Source: Aquimarina macrocephali JAMB N27 (GTDB lineage Bacteria > Bacteroidota > Bacteroidia > Flavobacteriales > Flavobacteriaceae). Taken from it: 64,000 nt of DNA. The translations under genes were made by a program, and so were the position numbers. Position 1 is the first letter of the stretch; each line of letters starts with the position of its first letter. The notes beneath the pieces are model-generated. The model was not told the origin of the DNA and made no database searches. It saw only the letters and a list, made by a program, of their open reading frames with translations. Positions 9,268 through 16,982 of the stretch are shown one piece after another. The DNA lies in the NCBI RefSeq assembly GCF_000520995.1, contig NZ_JACA01000022.1, positions 1 to 64,000 of the forward strand, written 5' to 3'.

Positions 9268-10050
9268 TTATTCTAACTTCATTTCTTTTATGCTATAAAT
9301 TTTCTCATAACCTTTAACTAAGTCGTTAGTTTCTGTGATTTCTAAAGGGTAGTATTTTTTAAGAATACTTCTATACTTAAACACGGGGTGATATTTACAC
9401 TGTAGTTCTTCAGTAACATATAAAGTGTGTGTGTAATTGATTTCTAAATTATTAGCATTTTTAATTATATCTTGACTGGTAGTTACAATTTTAAAACATT
9501 CATATCCATTGATTTCTTTTGTTTCATTTCTAAATTCAGAAACCTTTAGGTTATCTTCTGGCACATATTTATAAGGTATGTTTTTTGCTTTATTTTTTGT
9601 AGTATCTGCCAATGTCTTAATAGTTACAGTTTCTTTGCCCCTATGTATTACAGCATGTTTTAGATTTCGTAATGTATTTTTTTCTTTGGATATTATAATA
9701 GAATCCTGAAACCTAAAAGACCTTTCTTCTTTCCATTTCTTTTGAAGATTTGGAGTAAAATTATTTGTAATCGTCCCCATGATCATGTTTTGAAGCAAAG
9801 ATACTGATGAAGCATAATCCATAGAATCCATAGTTTGTTTTTGACCACTTTTTCCCATTGTGTATGCAGCACCCTCCATAATTTTAGCTTCTGCTGATTT
9901 TAATGTAGAATCGATCAGACTTTGATTAATAATATTAATCTCTTGCTTAAAGATTAAATTTCCCTTTTTAGGAATTAAAGGGCTTTTGTTTTGACTTGAA
10001 CAACCTAGTATACAAATCAAACATATGATGGCTATAATATTGTTTTTCAT
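9268..10050 (-). CDS. Lipoprotein, GLPGLI-like
   Basis: The ATG at 10050 gives MKNNIIAIICLICILGCSS, a clean lipoprotein signal with the lipobox ILGC; the longer frame from 10077 would bury it. The C-terminal half has the layout of the GLPGLI family of Bacteroidota: INGYECFKIVTTSQD, then THTLYVTEELQ, and a final repeat region with LVKGYEKIYSI. These proteins are surface or periplasmic and of unknown function. It lies 54 bases downstream of the immunity gene. Confidence 0.65.
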   Translation of the reverse strand: MKNNIIAIICLICILGCSSQNKSPLIPKKGNLIFKQEINIINQSLIDSTLKSAEAKIMEGAAYTMGKSGQKQTMDSMDYASSVSLLQNMIMGTITNNFTPNLQKKWKEERSFRFQDSIIISKEKNTLRNLKHAVIHRGKETVTIKTLADTTKNKAKNIPYKYVPEDNLKVSEFRNETKEINGYECFKIVTTSQDIIKNANNLEINYTHTLYVTEELQCKYHPVFKYRSILKKYYPLEITETNDLVKGYEKIYSIKEMKLE

Positions 10051-10104
10051 AATTTTTGTGTGAAAAACCAAGCCCATGATTGGGCTTGGCTTATTAATTA
10101 AATA

Positions 10105-10776
10105 TTAAGAATTGACTTCAAATCGATCAAAAGGCTTTGTTTCAAAACCTGTTAAGCCTTCTGTAAGTAATGCCTCTTTTAGAGCTTCACTTATAATAGT
10201 ATTATAGCTTAAACAATCTACTTGGTATAAGTCATATTTAGGAAACCCTCTTTTCATTTTTATCTGGCCTATCGCTAAGATATCGGTTCCTTTTTGTTTG
10301 TAATCTTCTTTGATTATCTGATCACGAGATTGAATAGGGATTTTCTTGTCAACAACATAGGTGACAGGGTCTACCATCTTTTTTAGTTCGGCATATGAGC
10401 TTTCTATATCTAAGTAATTCCAAAAGTCATCTACAATGTAATGTAGCCAAAAATAGTTTAATGCTATATCACTCTTAAATATTTTAATTGGATAAAAATG
10501 ATGTCTCGGTAAATTATGATTTTCAAGTACATCTTTCATCTTTTCATTAACAAATATTCCAAAATAAGGACCAACTCTTGGTAAAAAATCAGTAGGATTG
10601 GCTTTTGGATGAAGTTCCAATTCCAAATTAGGGACAAAATCAGGAAAATTATTGGCTTTAACTTGTTTGTAACTATCTGATAATGTGGGATTGTACCCTC
10701 TTTTTAATGCCAATTGAGGATAATGTCCAATTATTTCTAAATCATCGGACACGTTATTTATTGAATAATATTTCAT
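10105..10776 (-). CDS. Immunity protein, Imm11 / DUF1629 family
   Basis: A 223-residue cytoplasmic protein starting MKYYSINN, typical for this family. The middle holds the recognisable block PYFGIFVNEKMKDVLENHNL followed by HHFYPIKIF. In polymorphic toxin systems, Imm11-type proteins are known partners of nuclease toxins, including AHH nucleases. It lies 12 bases downstream of the AHH toxin gene on the same strand, the standard toxin-immunity order. Family membership is from pattern recognition, not an alignment score. Confidence 0.75.
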   Translation of the reverse strand: MKYYSINNVSDDLEIIGHYPQLALKRGYNPTLSDSYKQVKANNFPDFVPNLELELHPKANPTDFLPRVGPYFGIFVNEKMKDVLENHNLPRHHFYPIKIFKSDIALNYFWLHYIVDDFWNYLDIESSYAELKKMVDPVTYVVDKKIPIQSRDQIIKEDYKQKGTDILAIGQIKMKRGFPKYDLYQVDCLSYNTIISEALKEALLTEGLTGFETKPFDRFEVNS

Positions 10777-10788
10777 TTTATATTTTGG

Positions 10789-12477
10789 TTATATGCCTAA
10801 TTCAGGCTTTACAATTTGTTTAAAATATTCATTTAAATTTAAGCCTGAACCTTTAGCAGCTTCAATCCAATTATCTAATCTTGGGATTAAATTACCTTCT
10901 AAGAAATCAGCAGCTTGTTCAGGAGAAAAATTAGGAACTCCTTGTTTAAATTTATCAAGTAAAAATTGTGTTACTTCATTATAAGCAGGATGATTTCCAT
11001 GTATGCCATCTGGGGTCAATGAAGAAAACTTTTTTAATGCCCTACCATTAACTTTGGCATTCATATGAAATCCTGCATAGGCAGCTTCCTGTACTACATC
11101 GTCACCACGTAAAGCCCAAGGGATCATATGATGCGCTTCTTCTCCTGCTGCTTTAACAATTATTTGAGCCAACTTGCTACGACTGCCAAAAGTAACAACA
11201 CCACCTACAACTTTATAGGTTAAAGATACAGATTGATTCCCCACTTTTACAACTAATTTCCATGCTAATGTTCCTTTAGTTATTCTGGCGATAGGTCTAA
11301 GTAATTTACCTCCAGGAATAAAACCTACAATTAGCATTCCGCCTGCCAGATATTGATTGGCTTGTTCTCCATTAAAATCCCTACCGCCAAGCATAATAAT
11401 AACATCCTCTAAGGGAATAATATAGCGTCCTGTTAATTTTGCACCATCCCAAAATCCATTAATTATAAAATCAAAAGGGTGAGCATCACTAGAAATACTC
11501 GAAGGAATAACAACATCAAACCATGCAACTTCATTTCTTGGTCTGTAAAGTGTTCTTTGACTCGATGAAGAACAATAGGCACAATTCGCATAATCTCCAA
11601 TCGCTAAATAGTCTCCATTATCCAATCTAAACTCTCGTACCATTTGCCCATCGGCATAGGTATGATCTCTAACAGCATTATAACTAAAAAACGAATTGTT
11701 ATTTATTGCTCCCGTTGCACCTCTCCAAGGTGTAGCTGAATGCCCTACTATAACATAAAGCTTGGAATCATCTATAGATTGTGCAGATTGATTGTTATAA
11801 CTTATATGATCATCTATTTTATAAGTTTCTTCTTTATTCTCTATCAACCATTTTTTTTGTAGTTCGTTTAAAGTAAGTTTATTGGCTAATGATTCTACCG
11901 TTCTCCTTAAATTATAATCAAAGGTTTGCCCATTGGAGTACGCCAAAGCAGCCTCGACTGCAAGAGAGTTTTGAAGAAAGCTAGGAAAAGTAAATCTGTC
12001 ATACCCCAATTGCTGTCCTACATTACCTGTAAAATAAATCAATACCTCTGATCTGGTTACAGGTTTTAATCCCCATCCATCACTATGAAAATCAAATATC
12101 TGTCCTAATTGAGCATCGTAAACAGAGCTTGGTACAGCTACCCCATTGGCTTCAAACATTTGCCGTATCGAATAGCCTTCTCTTGCCCAGGAATCAGGAG
12201 AGTTATCATATAATTGAGACATCACGTTTCCTACCCCCCAGAACGGATGAAAAGAAGAAAAACTACCATTTGCATACCAACGCATTGCAAATTCTTGACC
12301 AGGAGGATTTATTTGTGTAGGATTTGATGATTGTAGTTCACTACTGTTCATTTGGAAACGCTGATTATCTACATAGGACTCTATCAAACGTCTCATCATG
12401 CCAAAGGAATGATTGTCGAAATTTCTTCCTTTTAAATATCTTCCTGTTTCTTCGTTTAACAGTTTTTTATCATGCAC
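10789..12477 (-). CDS. Polymorphic toxin with C-terminal AHH nuclease domain, N-terminus possibly missing
   Basis: The toxin domain is the last 120 residues: GEEAHHMIPWA with H449-H450 of the AHH motif, followed by GFHMNAKVNGRAL and DGIHGNHPAYN, the HNH-like AHH fold that cuts DNA or RNA. Upstream is a long region typical of secreted Bacteroidota toxins, including a helical NELQKKWLIENKEE segment and a hydrophobic stretch (about 375-425). The first possible start is a GTG at 12477, yet the frame stays open and coding-like upstream to a TGA near 12567 (ENVRRYAVSQISDKAFLY) without an ATG. No signal peptide or trafficking domain is seen. It is therefore either an orphan toxin cassette or 5'-truncated. 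Partner immunity gene at 10105-10776. Confidence 0.78.
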   Translation of the reverse strand: MHDKKLLNEETGRYLKGRNFDNHSFGMMRRLIESYVDNQRFQMNSSELQSSNPTQINPPGQEFAMRWYANGSFSSFHPFWGVGNVMSQLYDNSPDSWAREGYSIRQMFEANGVAVPSSVYDAQLGQIFDFHSDGWGLKPVTRSEVLIYFTGNVGQQLGYDRFTFPSFLQNSLAVEAALAYSNGQTFDYNLRRTVESLANKLTLNELQKKWLIENKEETYKIDDHISYNNQSAQSIDDSKLYVIVGHSATPWRGATGAINNNSFFSYNAVRDHTYADGQMVREFRLDNGDYLAIGDYANCAYCSSSSQRTLYRPRNEVAWFDVVIPSSISSDAHPFDFIINGFWDGAKLTGRYIIPLEDVIIMLGGRDFNGEQANQYLAGGMLIVGFIPGGKLLRPIARITKGTLAWKLVVKVGNQSVSLTYKVVGGVVTFGSRSKLAQIIVKAAGEEAHHMIPWALRGDDVVQEAAYAGFHMNAKVNGRALKKFSSLTPDGIHGNHPAYNEVTQFLLDKFKQGVPNFSPEQAADFLEGNLIPRLDNWIEAAKGSGLNLNEYFKQIVKPELGI

Positions 12478-12567
12478 ATAAAGGAACGCTTTATCACTTA
12501 TTTGCGAGACTGCATAACGACGTACATTCTCGGCTGCTATTGAATATATTTTAATATTAATTACGCA

Positions 12568-12878
12568 TAAACATCAAAAAACATAAGGTTTATAAATAAA
12601 ATAATTCGTAATTAGATGATTATCATAGTTCTCTCAGGTACTTCACCCCGAAGGTCACAGTTTTAAATAATAAAAATACAGATAAAGTTAAAAGCCTAAA
12701 TAATACATAAACAGCTATATATCAAATACTTAAATAAATTAAGCTAGCTACAGATAGTAAATCTATTTGTAGAGAAAAATCTTTCATTGGATTTTTTTAA
12801 TAAAAACTGTACACAAATGATGTACGTAAGTCTAAAAATTGAAAATTTTCAAGAAGAAAAAATGGTTGCAAACAAAAA
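12568..12878. other. Non-coding stretch, nothing recognised
   Basis: About 310 AT-rich bases upstream of the toxin gene. I looked for a signal-peptide-coding frame that could be the lost toxin N-terminus and found none. Confidence 0.4.
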
Positions 12879-12903
12879 TAACCACTTCGTAATGAGGTGG
12901 TTA
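12879..12903 (-). terminator. Hairpin next to a tRNA-Met fragment
   Basis: Seven-base arms TAACCAC / GTGGTTA (12879-12885 and 12897-12903) followed on the minus strand by a run of T. It directly follows the tRNA-Met 3' fragment, as a tRNA terminator would. Confidence 0.55.
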
Positions 12904-12909
12904 TGTAGT

Positions 12910-12952
12910 AGCGGGAACAGGACTCGAATCTGTGACTTTCGGGTTATGAGCC
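12910..12952 (-). other. 3' half of a tRNA-Met (CAT): probable remnant attachment site
   Basis: On the minus strand the sequence from the anticodon loop (CTCATAA) through the T arm (GATTCGAGTC) to the acceptor 3' strand (TTCCCGCT) reads as a tRNA-Met, but the 5' half is absent: bases upstream of the loop do not complete the anticodon stem. Tyrosine-recombinase elements that insert at tRNA genes leave just such a displaced 3' half at their far end, with crossover near the anticodon loop. A T-stem mismatch suggests it is no longer functional. The intact tRNA-Met is not in the window. Confidence 0.75.
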
Positions 12953-13007
12953 TAAAAAAACAACTTTCAACTCACTATTTATAAAGGTTTTACGATTTTG
13001 ACGTGTT

Positions 13008-13037
13008 ACATTTCTACACATTTCCCCACATTTCAGC
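13008..13037. repeat. Three 10-bp-phased ACATTTC repeats beside the tRNA-Met fragment
   Basis: ACATTTCTAC, ACATTTCCCC and ACATTTCAGC follow one another without gaps, each 10 bases long, one helical turn. They begin 55 bases from the tRNA fragment. Phased short repeats next to an attachment core are the expected layout of arm-type integrase or Xis sites. Confidence 0.65.
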
Positions 13038-13069
13038 ACGTAAAATCAGCACGTTTAGGAGACGTGCTG
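13033..13069. repeat. CAGCACGT direct and inverted repeats
   Basis: TCAGCACGT occurs twice (13033-13041 and 13046-13054) and its inverse ACGTGCTG once (13062-13069), overlapping the end of the phased repeats. Probably part of the same recombination or regulatory site. Confidence 0.5.
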
Positions 13070-13378
13070 TTAATAATATTTTTCAAAATTTCAAAAAAGT
13101 TTAAACTTTAAAATAAGTTACTAAAATTATGTTAGAAAGCTTAAGTACAAAGTGAATATCATTTTCCGTATATTTCATTTGAAATTACTATTTCGTTTGT
13201 GCTAATATTTATCTTGCTGAAACGTATTCTATAGAGTTTCAAATGGAGGCAACTTGTTAGAAAAGATAAAAAATTATTAAAAATAGCCTCTTAATGAAAT
13301 TATAGATTTAAATCCGCTTACCTTTTATAAAGAGAGTGTGTAAATTAAAGAAAATTGAATATCCTAATCAATCATATC

Positions 13379-13600
13379 TTATAATTCTTCCTCCTCTTCA
13401 AAATTAATATCCACATCAAATACAAAAAACACATTCCTGTTTTCTGGATTAGTAAATAACTGAACGACTTCAAAAATTCCATCTCTATGCTCAGATAAAA
13501 GTTGTTCTCCATCCAACATCCATATATGGACTAATTCCGAAACTGAAGACTCTAAATTATAACTGGAAGCTTGATTAATAACTTTATTATATAAAACCAT
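13379..13600 (-). CDS. Hypothetical small acidic protein
   Basis: Seventy-three residues with an acidic tail (DINFEEEEEL). It starts with MVLYNKVINQASSYN and has an aromatic/hydrophobic core (VFFVFDVD). The upstream gene stops 6 bases before its start, so the two are coupled. No family is recognised. The size, acidity and setting would suit an immunity or anti-defence protein, but nothing proves it. Confidence 0.5.
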   Translation of the reverse strand: MVLYNKVINQASSYNLESSVSELVHIWMLDGEQLLSEHRDGIFEVVQLFTNPENRNVFFVFDVDINFEEEEEL

Positions 13601-13606
13601 AGATTC

Positions 13607-14020
13607 CTAATACAATATGTTCCAAAAATTATTACCAGTTTGTTTTGCTTGAGTACAGCACTTCAAGAATTTTTGTTCTAGATCTCCCTCGTATTTGTAA
13701 ACTTTATGCCCTTCAGGAAAAAGGTCTTCATAAAAGAAAGTACTCTGCCAAATATTTTCAAAAATATCCTCAATTACTTCTGGCATTATTGTATATGCCA
13801 TATCTGTCTTTAAAAGTTCTTCGGCCTTGTAATTTAAATCTGAGTAACTTAAAACTAAATAGGTTTTATTTTTGTGACTAACAATTCTCGTTTGATTTCT
13901 TTTATTTACATAATAAGGTTTCATTTTAAATTCATCTTCACCGCATTGCAGTGCGGTCATAAATGCATCTTTATATAATTTTATATTTTGCATGAAACAA
14001 CTTTTTAGAGTAAAGTGCAA
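13607..14020 (-). CDS. Hypothetical protein of a mobile region
   Basis: A frame of 137 residues; the ATG at 13993 (MQNIKLYKDAFMTALQCG) is an alternative start. It is a globular, mixed alpha/beta composition with an N-terminal basic patch (KMKPYYVNKRNQTRIVSHKNK). No domain is recognised. It lies between two other small genes on the same strand with gaps of 6 and 18 bases. Confidence 0.55.
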   Translation of the reverse strand: MHFTLKSCFMQNIKLYKDAFMTALQCGEDEFKMKPYYVNKRNQTRIVSHKNKTYLVLSYSDLNYKAEELLKTDMAYTIMPEVIEDIFENIWQSTFFYEDLFPEGHKVYKYEGDLEQKFLKCCTQAKQTGNNFWNILY

Positions 14021-14038
14021 TATGTTACTTTGTTCTTA

Positions 14039-14356
14039 TTATCTAAGCATATCACTTTCCAGTTCAGGTTCATCCCAGTTATGGGGAAAATACATACTAC
14101 ACATTTTAAAAAGAAAGTCTTGATGTTCTGAATATTTTGGATTAAAAATAATTTCTAAAAAAGTATAAATTTTATTAACAACCTCTTTATTTAATCTTTT
14201 CATCTCTTCATTACTAATTCTTGAAAGCTCTTTCCAAGGAATTTCTCCATATGGTGTAACTACTTTTACATCAGTATAATCCCCAGTTTTGGATTGAGGA
14301 ACTACACCAGAGTGATAATCTTCCAAAACTGTATTACGAACGCAATGCATAGCCAT
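14039..14356 (-). CDS. Hypothetical protein of the type found in phages and islands
   Basis: One hundred and five residues. The N-terminus MAMHCVRNTVLEDYHSG and the central TGDYTDVKVVTPYGEIPW resemble a short conserved protein that I recall from phages and genomic islands, with no assigned function. It is the first gene of the three-gene group 14356 to 13379. Confidence 0.6.
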   Translation of the reverse strand: MAMHCVRNTVLEDYHSGVVPQSKTGDYTDVKVVTPYGEIPWKELSRISNEEMKRLNKEVVNKIYTFLEIIFNPKYSEHQDFLFKMCSMYFPHNWDEPELESDMLR

Positions 14357-14540
14357 ATTTAAAGCCTGTTTTTTTTAATATCATAGTCGTTTTGATTGTA
14401 TCCTGATCTTCTCTATCCATAACATGAGATTCTATTTGATTAACTAAAGCCTAAAGTAAGAATATAACTTTTTAGTAAAGGAACTTTCAATAAATACTTG
14501 AAGTTTGTATTCAATTAAGTCCGTTTAGTAAAAATATCCA

Positions 14541-14703
14541 TAAGAAAAGACAAAACAAAAAATGGGTAACACAAATGCTCAGACCCTTACTGAAAAACTG
14601 TTTAATGACATTATCTGACAAAATACTTCTTCGAAAACGTTCCGTAATTGAAACAGTCAGTGATCAACTCAAAATACTAATTAAATCTGATTATTTTAAA
14701 TAA
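14541..14703 (+). pseudogene. IS982-family transposase remnant (C-terminal part)
   Basis: The plus-strand frame ending at TAA 14701 reads LLKNCLMTLSDKILLRKRSV then IETVSDQLKILI, the conserved end of IS982 transposases (around the catalytic Glu in IIET). Neither the N-terminal two thirds nor terminal repeats are present. It occupies the place of the gene that should follow the leftmost array motif. Confidence 0.75.
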
Positions 14704-14800
14704 TCGAACTCGGGTTCATAGATGTTTCGCTAGCATAATCGACGACTTTTTTATTTGTTGTTTTATGTTGTTGTCAGAGGAAAATACATTTATTTTTTAT

Positions 14801-14816
14801 CGTTTTATTGAACTTT
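14801..14816 (-). repeat. Array boundary motif, copy 1 (orphan)
   Basis: On the minus strand AAAGTTCAATAAAACG. No credible gene follows it; the IS982 debris lies there instead. It marks the left end of the motif-bearing array. Confidence 0.7.
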
Positions 14817-14835
14817 CATTCTAGTTAACCAATTA

Positions 14836-15219
14836 TCAATTGCTTTTTACTTTTTCTAAGTCTAAATGACCTTTATCACAGCAATATTCCTGAACTGCTG
14901 TCGAATCAGTTGTAAACCTAATCTTTTCCTCGTTTTGAGGATTATAATATTCATTAGGACCAATTCTTACAAACTTATGTTTTGTTGGATTTGGATCATC
15001 CGGATTATCATTATAATAAATTATTCCTTTTTTAAATTTTATTATATTAGATAACTGTCCATTATAATGAATTCCACCTCTAACAGCCCCCCTTTGTATC
15101 CATTTCCCTTGATACTTTGTGTCGTCTGACCATTCCGTTGTGTTTTGATCAAACAAAATTGGATGAACGTGTCCAATATTGCCATAAATAATGCCTGCAA
15201 TTGCAGCAAGTATCCCCAC
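14836..15219 (-). CDS. Hypothetical membrane-anchored protein of the motif array
   Basis: The listed start is a GTG giving VGILAAIAGIIYGNIGHV, a hydrophobic helix, followed by an extracytoplasmic-looking domain (KFVRIGPNEYYNPQNEEK, CCDKGH). The frame continues upstream through KTWELNWKKIGSK to the boundary motif without an ATG, so the true start may be a rarer codon or lost by mutation. No family is recognised. Confidence 0.55.
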   Translation of the reverse strand: MGILAAIAGIIYGNIGHVHPILFDQNTTEWSDDTKYQGKWIQRGAVRGGIHYNGQLSNIIKFKKGIIYYNDNPDDPNPTKHKFVRIGPNEYYNPQNEEKIRFTTDSTAVQEYCCDKGHLDLEKVKSN

Positions 15220-15263
15220 TTTTGAGCCTATTTTTTTCCAATTTAGTTCCCATGTTTTAGAAT

Positions 15264-15279
15264 CATTTATTTGAACTTT
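15264..15279 (-). repeat. Array boundary motif, copy 2
   Basis: Minus-strand TAAAGTTCAAATAAATGAT form (hybrid of the two variants). It lies 44 bases upstream of the GTG start and overlaps the stop region of the upstream gene. Confidence 0.7.
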
Positions 15280-15709
15280 ATTTATTATCCCATAAATACT
15301 TAACTACTAGGCCGGCAATAAAAGAAACGATAGCAATTGTCCATCTGATCCTAATATCCCAATTTTTTAACCTTAGATTGTCTCGTTTTAGTTTTAGAAT
15401 TTGACCTTCCAGATCTTCTTTCTTTTCTCGCAATTCTAATTCCGTTTCTACATCTTTTTCTATTTTTGTAAACCCACCATCGTTTAGAAATTTATCAATG
15501 TTTCCGCTATACCATGCAGCAAGATATCCGGTACCTTGGTATTCCTTATATTTGATTAGATCGTTATTACATGTTATAATTTCTTTTAACAGAGATTTTA
15601 TTTCATCTTCATTTAATTCAGGAAAAAGTTGTAATCGGAAATCTCTTTGGGTAAATGACTTCGGATTATTTATTTTTAAATGATTTAAAATTTGATCCTT
15701 ATCGTTCAT
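15278..15709 (-). CDS. Coiled-coil protein with C-terminal membrane anchor (motif array)
   Basis: One hundred and forty-three residues. The N-terminal 70 look like a winged-helix-like or small helical domain (FTQRDFRLQLFPELNEDEIKS). Residues about 88-118 form a charged coiled coil (ELREKKEDLEGQILKLKRDN), and the last 20 are one transmembrane helix (WTIAIVSFIAGLVVKYLW). It is a tail-anchored topology. Function not recognised. The ATG at 15709 abuts a B-form boundary motif. Confidence 0.6.
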   Translation of the reverse strand: MNDKDQILNHLKINNPKSFTQRDFRLQLFPELNEDEIKSLLKEIITCNNDLIKYKEYQGTGYLAAWYSGNIDKFLNDGGFTKIEKDVETELELREKKEDLEGQILKLKRDNLRLKNWDIRIRWTIAIVSFIAGLVVKYLWDNK

Positions 15710-15726
15710 CGTTTATTTAGACTTTT
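15710..15726 (-). repeat. Array boundary motif, copy 3
   Basis: Minus-strand AAAAGTCTAAATAAACG immediately before ATG. It contains the end of the upstream gene, whose last codons are AAG TCT AAA TAA. Confidence 0.8.
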
Positions 15727-15898
15727 GATTTGTTTTATTTTTATTCTTTTGACGTTTTAATATCATTATAATTAAATATCTAATTAGGGAGATTATACCC
15801 AAAGCAATCGGTATAAAGAAAACGACTTTTAAAAGAAATAATCTTTCATCATAGTATAAATCTTTATTCTTTAATAAATGGCTAAGCATAAATTCCAT
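15713..15898 (-). CDS. Small single-pass membrane protein (motif array)
   Basis: Sixty-one residues with one hydrophobic helix at about 22-47 (LLKVVFFIPIALGIISLIRY) and a lysine-rich tail (KRQKNKNKTNQKSK). The tail codons AAG TCT AAA and the stop are part of the boundary motif. Function not recognised. Confidence 0.55.
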   Translation of the reverse strand: MEFMLSHLLKNKDLYYDERLFLLKVVFFIPIALGIISLIRYLIIMILKRQKNKNKTNQKSK

Positions 15899-15915
15899 CG
15901 TTTTATTGAACTTTT
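15899..15915 (-). repeat. Array boundary motif, copy 4
   Basis: Minus-strand AAAAGTTCAATAAAACG directly before ATG; the purest A form. The upstream gene stops 6 bases before it. Confidence 0.8.
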
Positions 15916-15921
15916 AAATAA

Positions 15922-16344
15922 TTAAATCAACCCTGTAATTGTTCTAGCATCCTTATGATTGATGATTCTTTGTAAACTTTTATCCTTATTATTCACTTTG
16001 TCGACGAACTGATGTTTTTGATATTCTTGAACAGCCTTTACTGTACCTGTTTTATCGTTTCTACATGCACAGATAGCAATTATACATCCTTTCGTTTCAA
16101 GTTTCTTAAGTAGATCCTTTACACTAGAACCTCTTTTTCTTGCATAATCACCCATTGTAACAATACCCAATAAAATACCATCTTTAACCAAAACATCGAT
16201 AAAATCTCTCATAATAGGATTTCCAAGTTCTTCAAAATGATTAGGGACTTGTAAATAACCATCATCTAGTAAAAGATTATAAACAATATTCAATGTAGTT
16301 GATTTTCCACAATTTTCAATTCCTCTTAATGCTATCACTTTCAT
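15922..16344 (-). CDS. P-loop NTPase-like small protein (motif array)
   Basis: One hundred and forty residues beginning MKVIALRGIENCGKSTT, a Walker A / P-loop (GIENCGKST) at the very N-terminus as in small nucleotide kinases or KTI12-like ATPases. A possible Walker B-like strand is GCIIAICACRNDKTGT at about 85-100. Its substrate is not deducible. Start ATG at 16344, with the boundary motif 15 bases upstream. Confidence 0.65.
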   Translation of the reverse strand: MKVIALRGIENCGKSTTLNIVYNLLLDDGYLQVPNHFEELGNPIMRDFIDVLVKDGILLGIVTMGDYARKRGSSVKDLLKKLETKGCIIAICACRNDKTGTVKAVQEYQKHQFVDKVNNKDKSLQRIINHKDARTITGLI

Positions 16345-16359
16345 TTTTAATATTGTTAT

Positions 16360-16377
16360 CGTTTGTTTAGACTTTTT
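16360..16377 (-). repeat. Array boundary motif, copy 5
   Basis: Minus-strand AAAAAGTCTAAACAAACGAT, B form with one substitution, 15 bases before the P-loop gene. It contains the stop codon of the Cys-rich mini-protein upstream. Confidence 0.75.
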
Positions 16378-16525
16378 TAGTTATTTTCCCGCAATCTTTG
16401 CAGATCTCTTTTAAGCACTCATTTTTAAAGTCAAATACTTCATATCTGTTTTCATGACTACAATCTTTTAATACTAATTTATGATCAAGAGAGATATATG
16501 ATTTTGAAAGCACGTTGTTTTTCAT
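16367..16525 (-). CDS. Mini-protein with Cys pairs (motif array)
   Basis: Fifty-two residues, MKNNVLSKSY at the start, with Cys at 22, 37, 42 and 45 (ECLKEICKDCGK), possibly a small zinc-binding knuckle. The last codons AAA AAA GTC TAA lie inside the following boundary motif. Supported by a motif directly upstream of the ATG at 16525. Confidence 0.55.
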   Translation of the reverse strand: MKNNVLSKSYISLDHKLVLKDCSHENRYEVFDFKNECLKEICKDCGKITKKV

Positions 16526-16542
16526 CGGTTTATTGAACTTTT
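16526..16542 (-). repeat. Array boundary motif, copy 6
   Basis: Minus-strand AAAAGTTCAATAAACCG directly before ATG (A form, CC for AC). It encodes the final Lys-Val-Gln-stop of the upstream 114-residue protein. Confidence 0.8.
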
Positions 16543-16874
16543 AACTTTGATAATATTTCTATTTTTTCAAAATAACTATTGTATAATTCTTTCTTACTAA
16601 AATTGGAAGGATTTGTAGCATCACTATAAAAGAATAACTTAACAATTTTCCCATCAACCGATTGTATTGAACCTGGAGTATCTGCCAATTTTTGAAGCAC
16701 ATTTTCAGTTAAACCTTTATATTTGGAATAAATAAAATCCTTTGGATCAACATCTGTAAAGATATCCTTATTGCTTAATGGCTTATATTCTCTATTAAAA
16801 CAAGTCCATTCGTTATTTTCGTTTTTCATCATTCCGTATGGAAGATTAATCTTAAAAAAATTATTTAATGACAT
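16530..16874 (-). CDS. Hypothetical protein (motif array)
   Basis: One hundred and fourteen residues, soluble, starting MSLNNFFKINLPYGMMKNEN. It contains EWTCFNREYKPLSNKD and a strand-rich middle (SVDGKIVKLFFYSD). It resembles the general style of small immunity or effector-associated proteins but no family is recognised. It ends in KVQ, encoded by the boundary motif. Confidence 0.55.
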   Translation of the reverse strand: MSLNNFFKINLPYGMMKNENNEWTCFNREYKPLSNKDIFTDVDPKDFIYSKYKGLTENVLQKLADTPGSIQSVDGKIVKLFFYSDATNPSNFSKKELYNSYFEKIEILSKLKVQ

Positions 16875-16896
16875 AATTTAGGTTTTATAATGTAAT

Positions 16897-16914
16897 CGTT
16901 TATTTGAACTTTTT
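16897..16914 (-). repeat. Array boundary motif, copy 7
   Basis: Minus-strand AAAAAGTTCAAATAAACGAT, a hybrid of A and B forms, 22 bases upstream of the ATG at 16874. Confidence 0.75.
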
Positions 16915-16982
16915 AGTTATTCATTCGATTCTTTACCTACCGAAATATCTTGGCGTCGTTAATTCTTTTTAGATTGTAGTAT

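Noticed and set aside
12787..12984. A 65-residue plus-strand frame containing SSGNRTRICDFR
   Set aside because: That peptide is the usual translation of an antisense tRNA sequence; the DNA is the tRNA-Met 3' fragment and its terminator.
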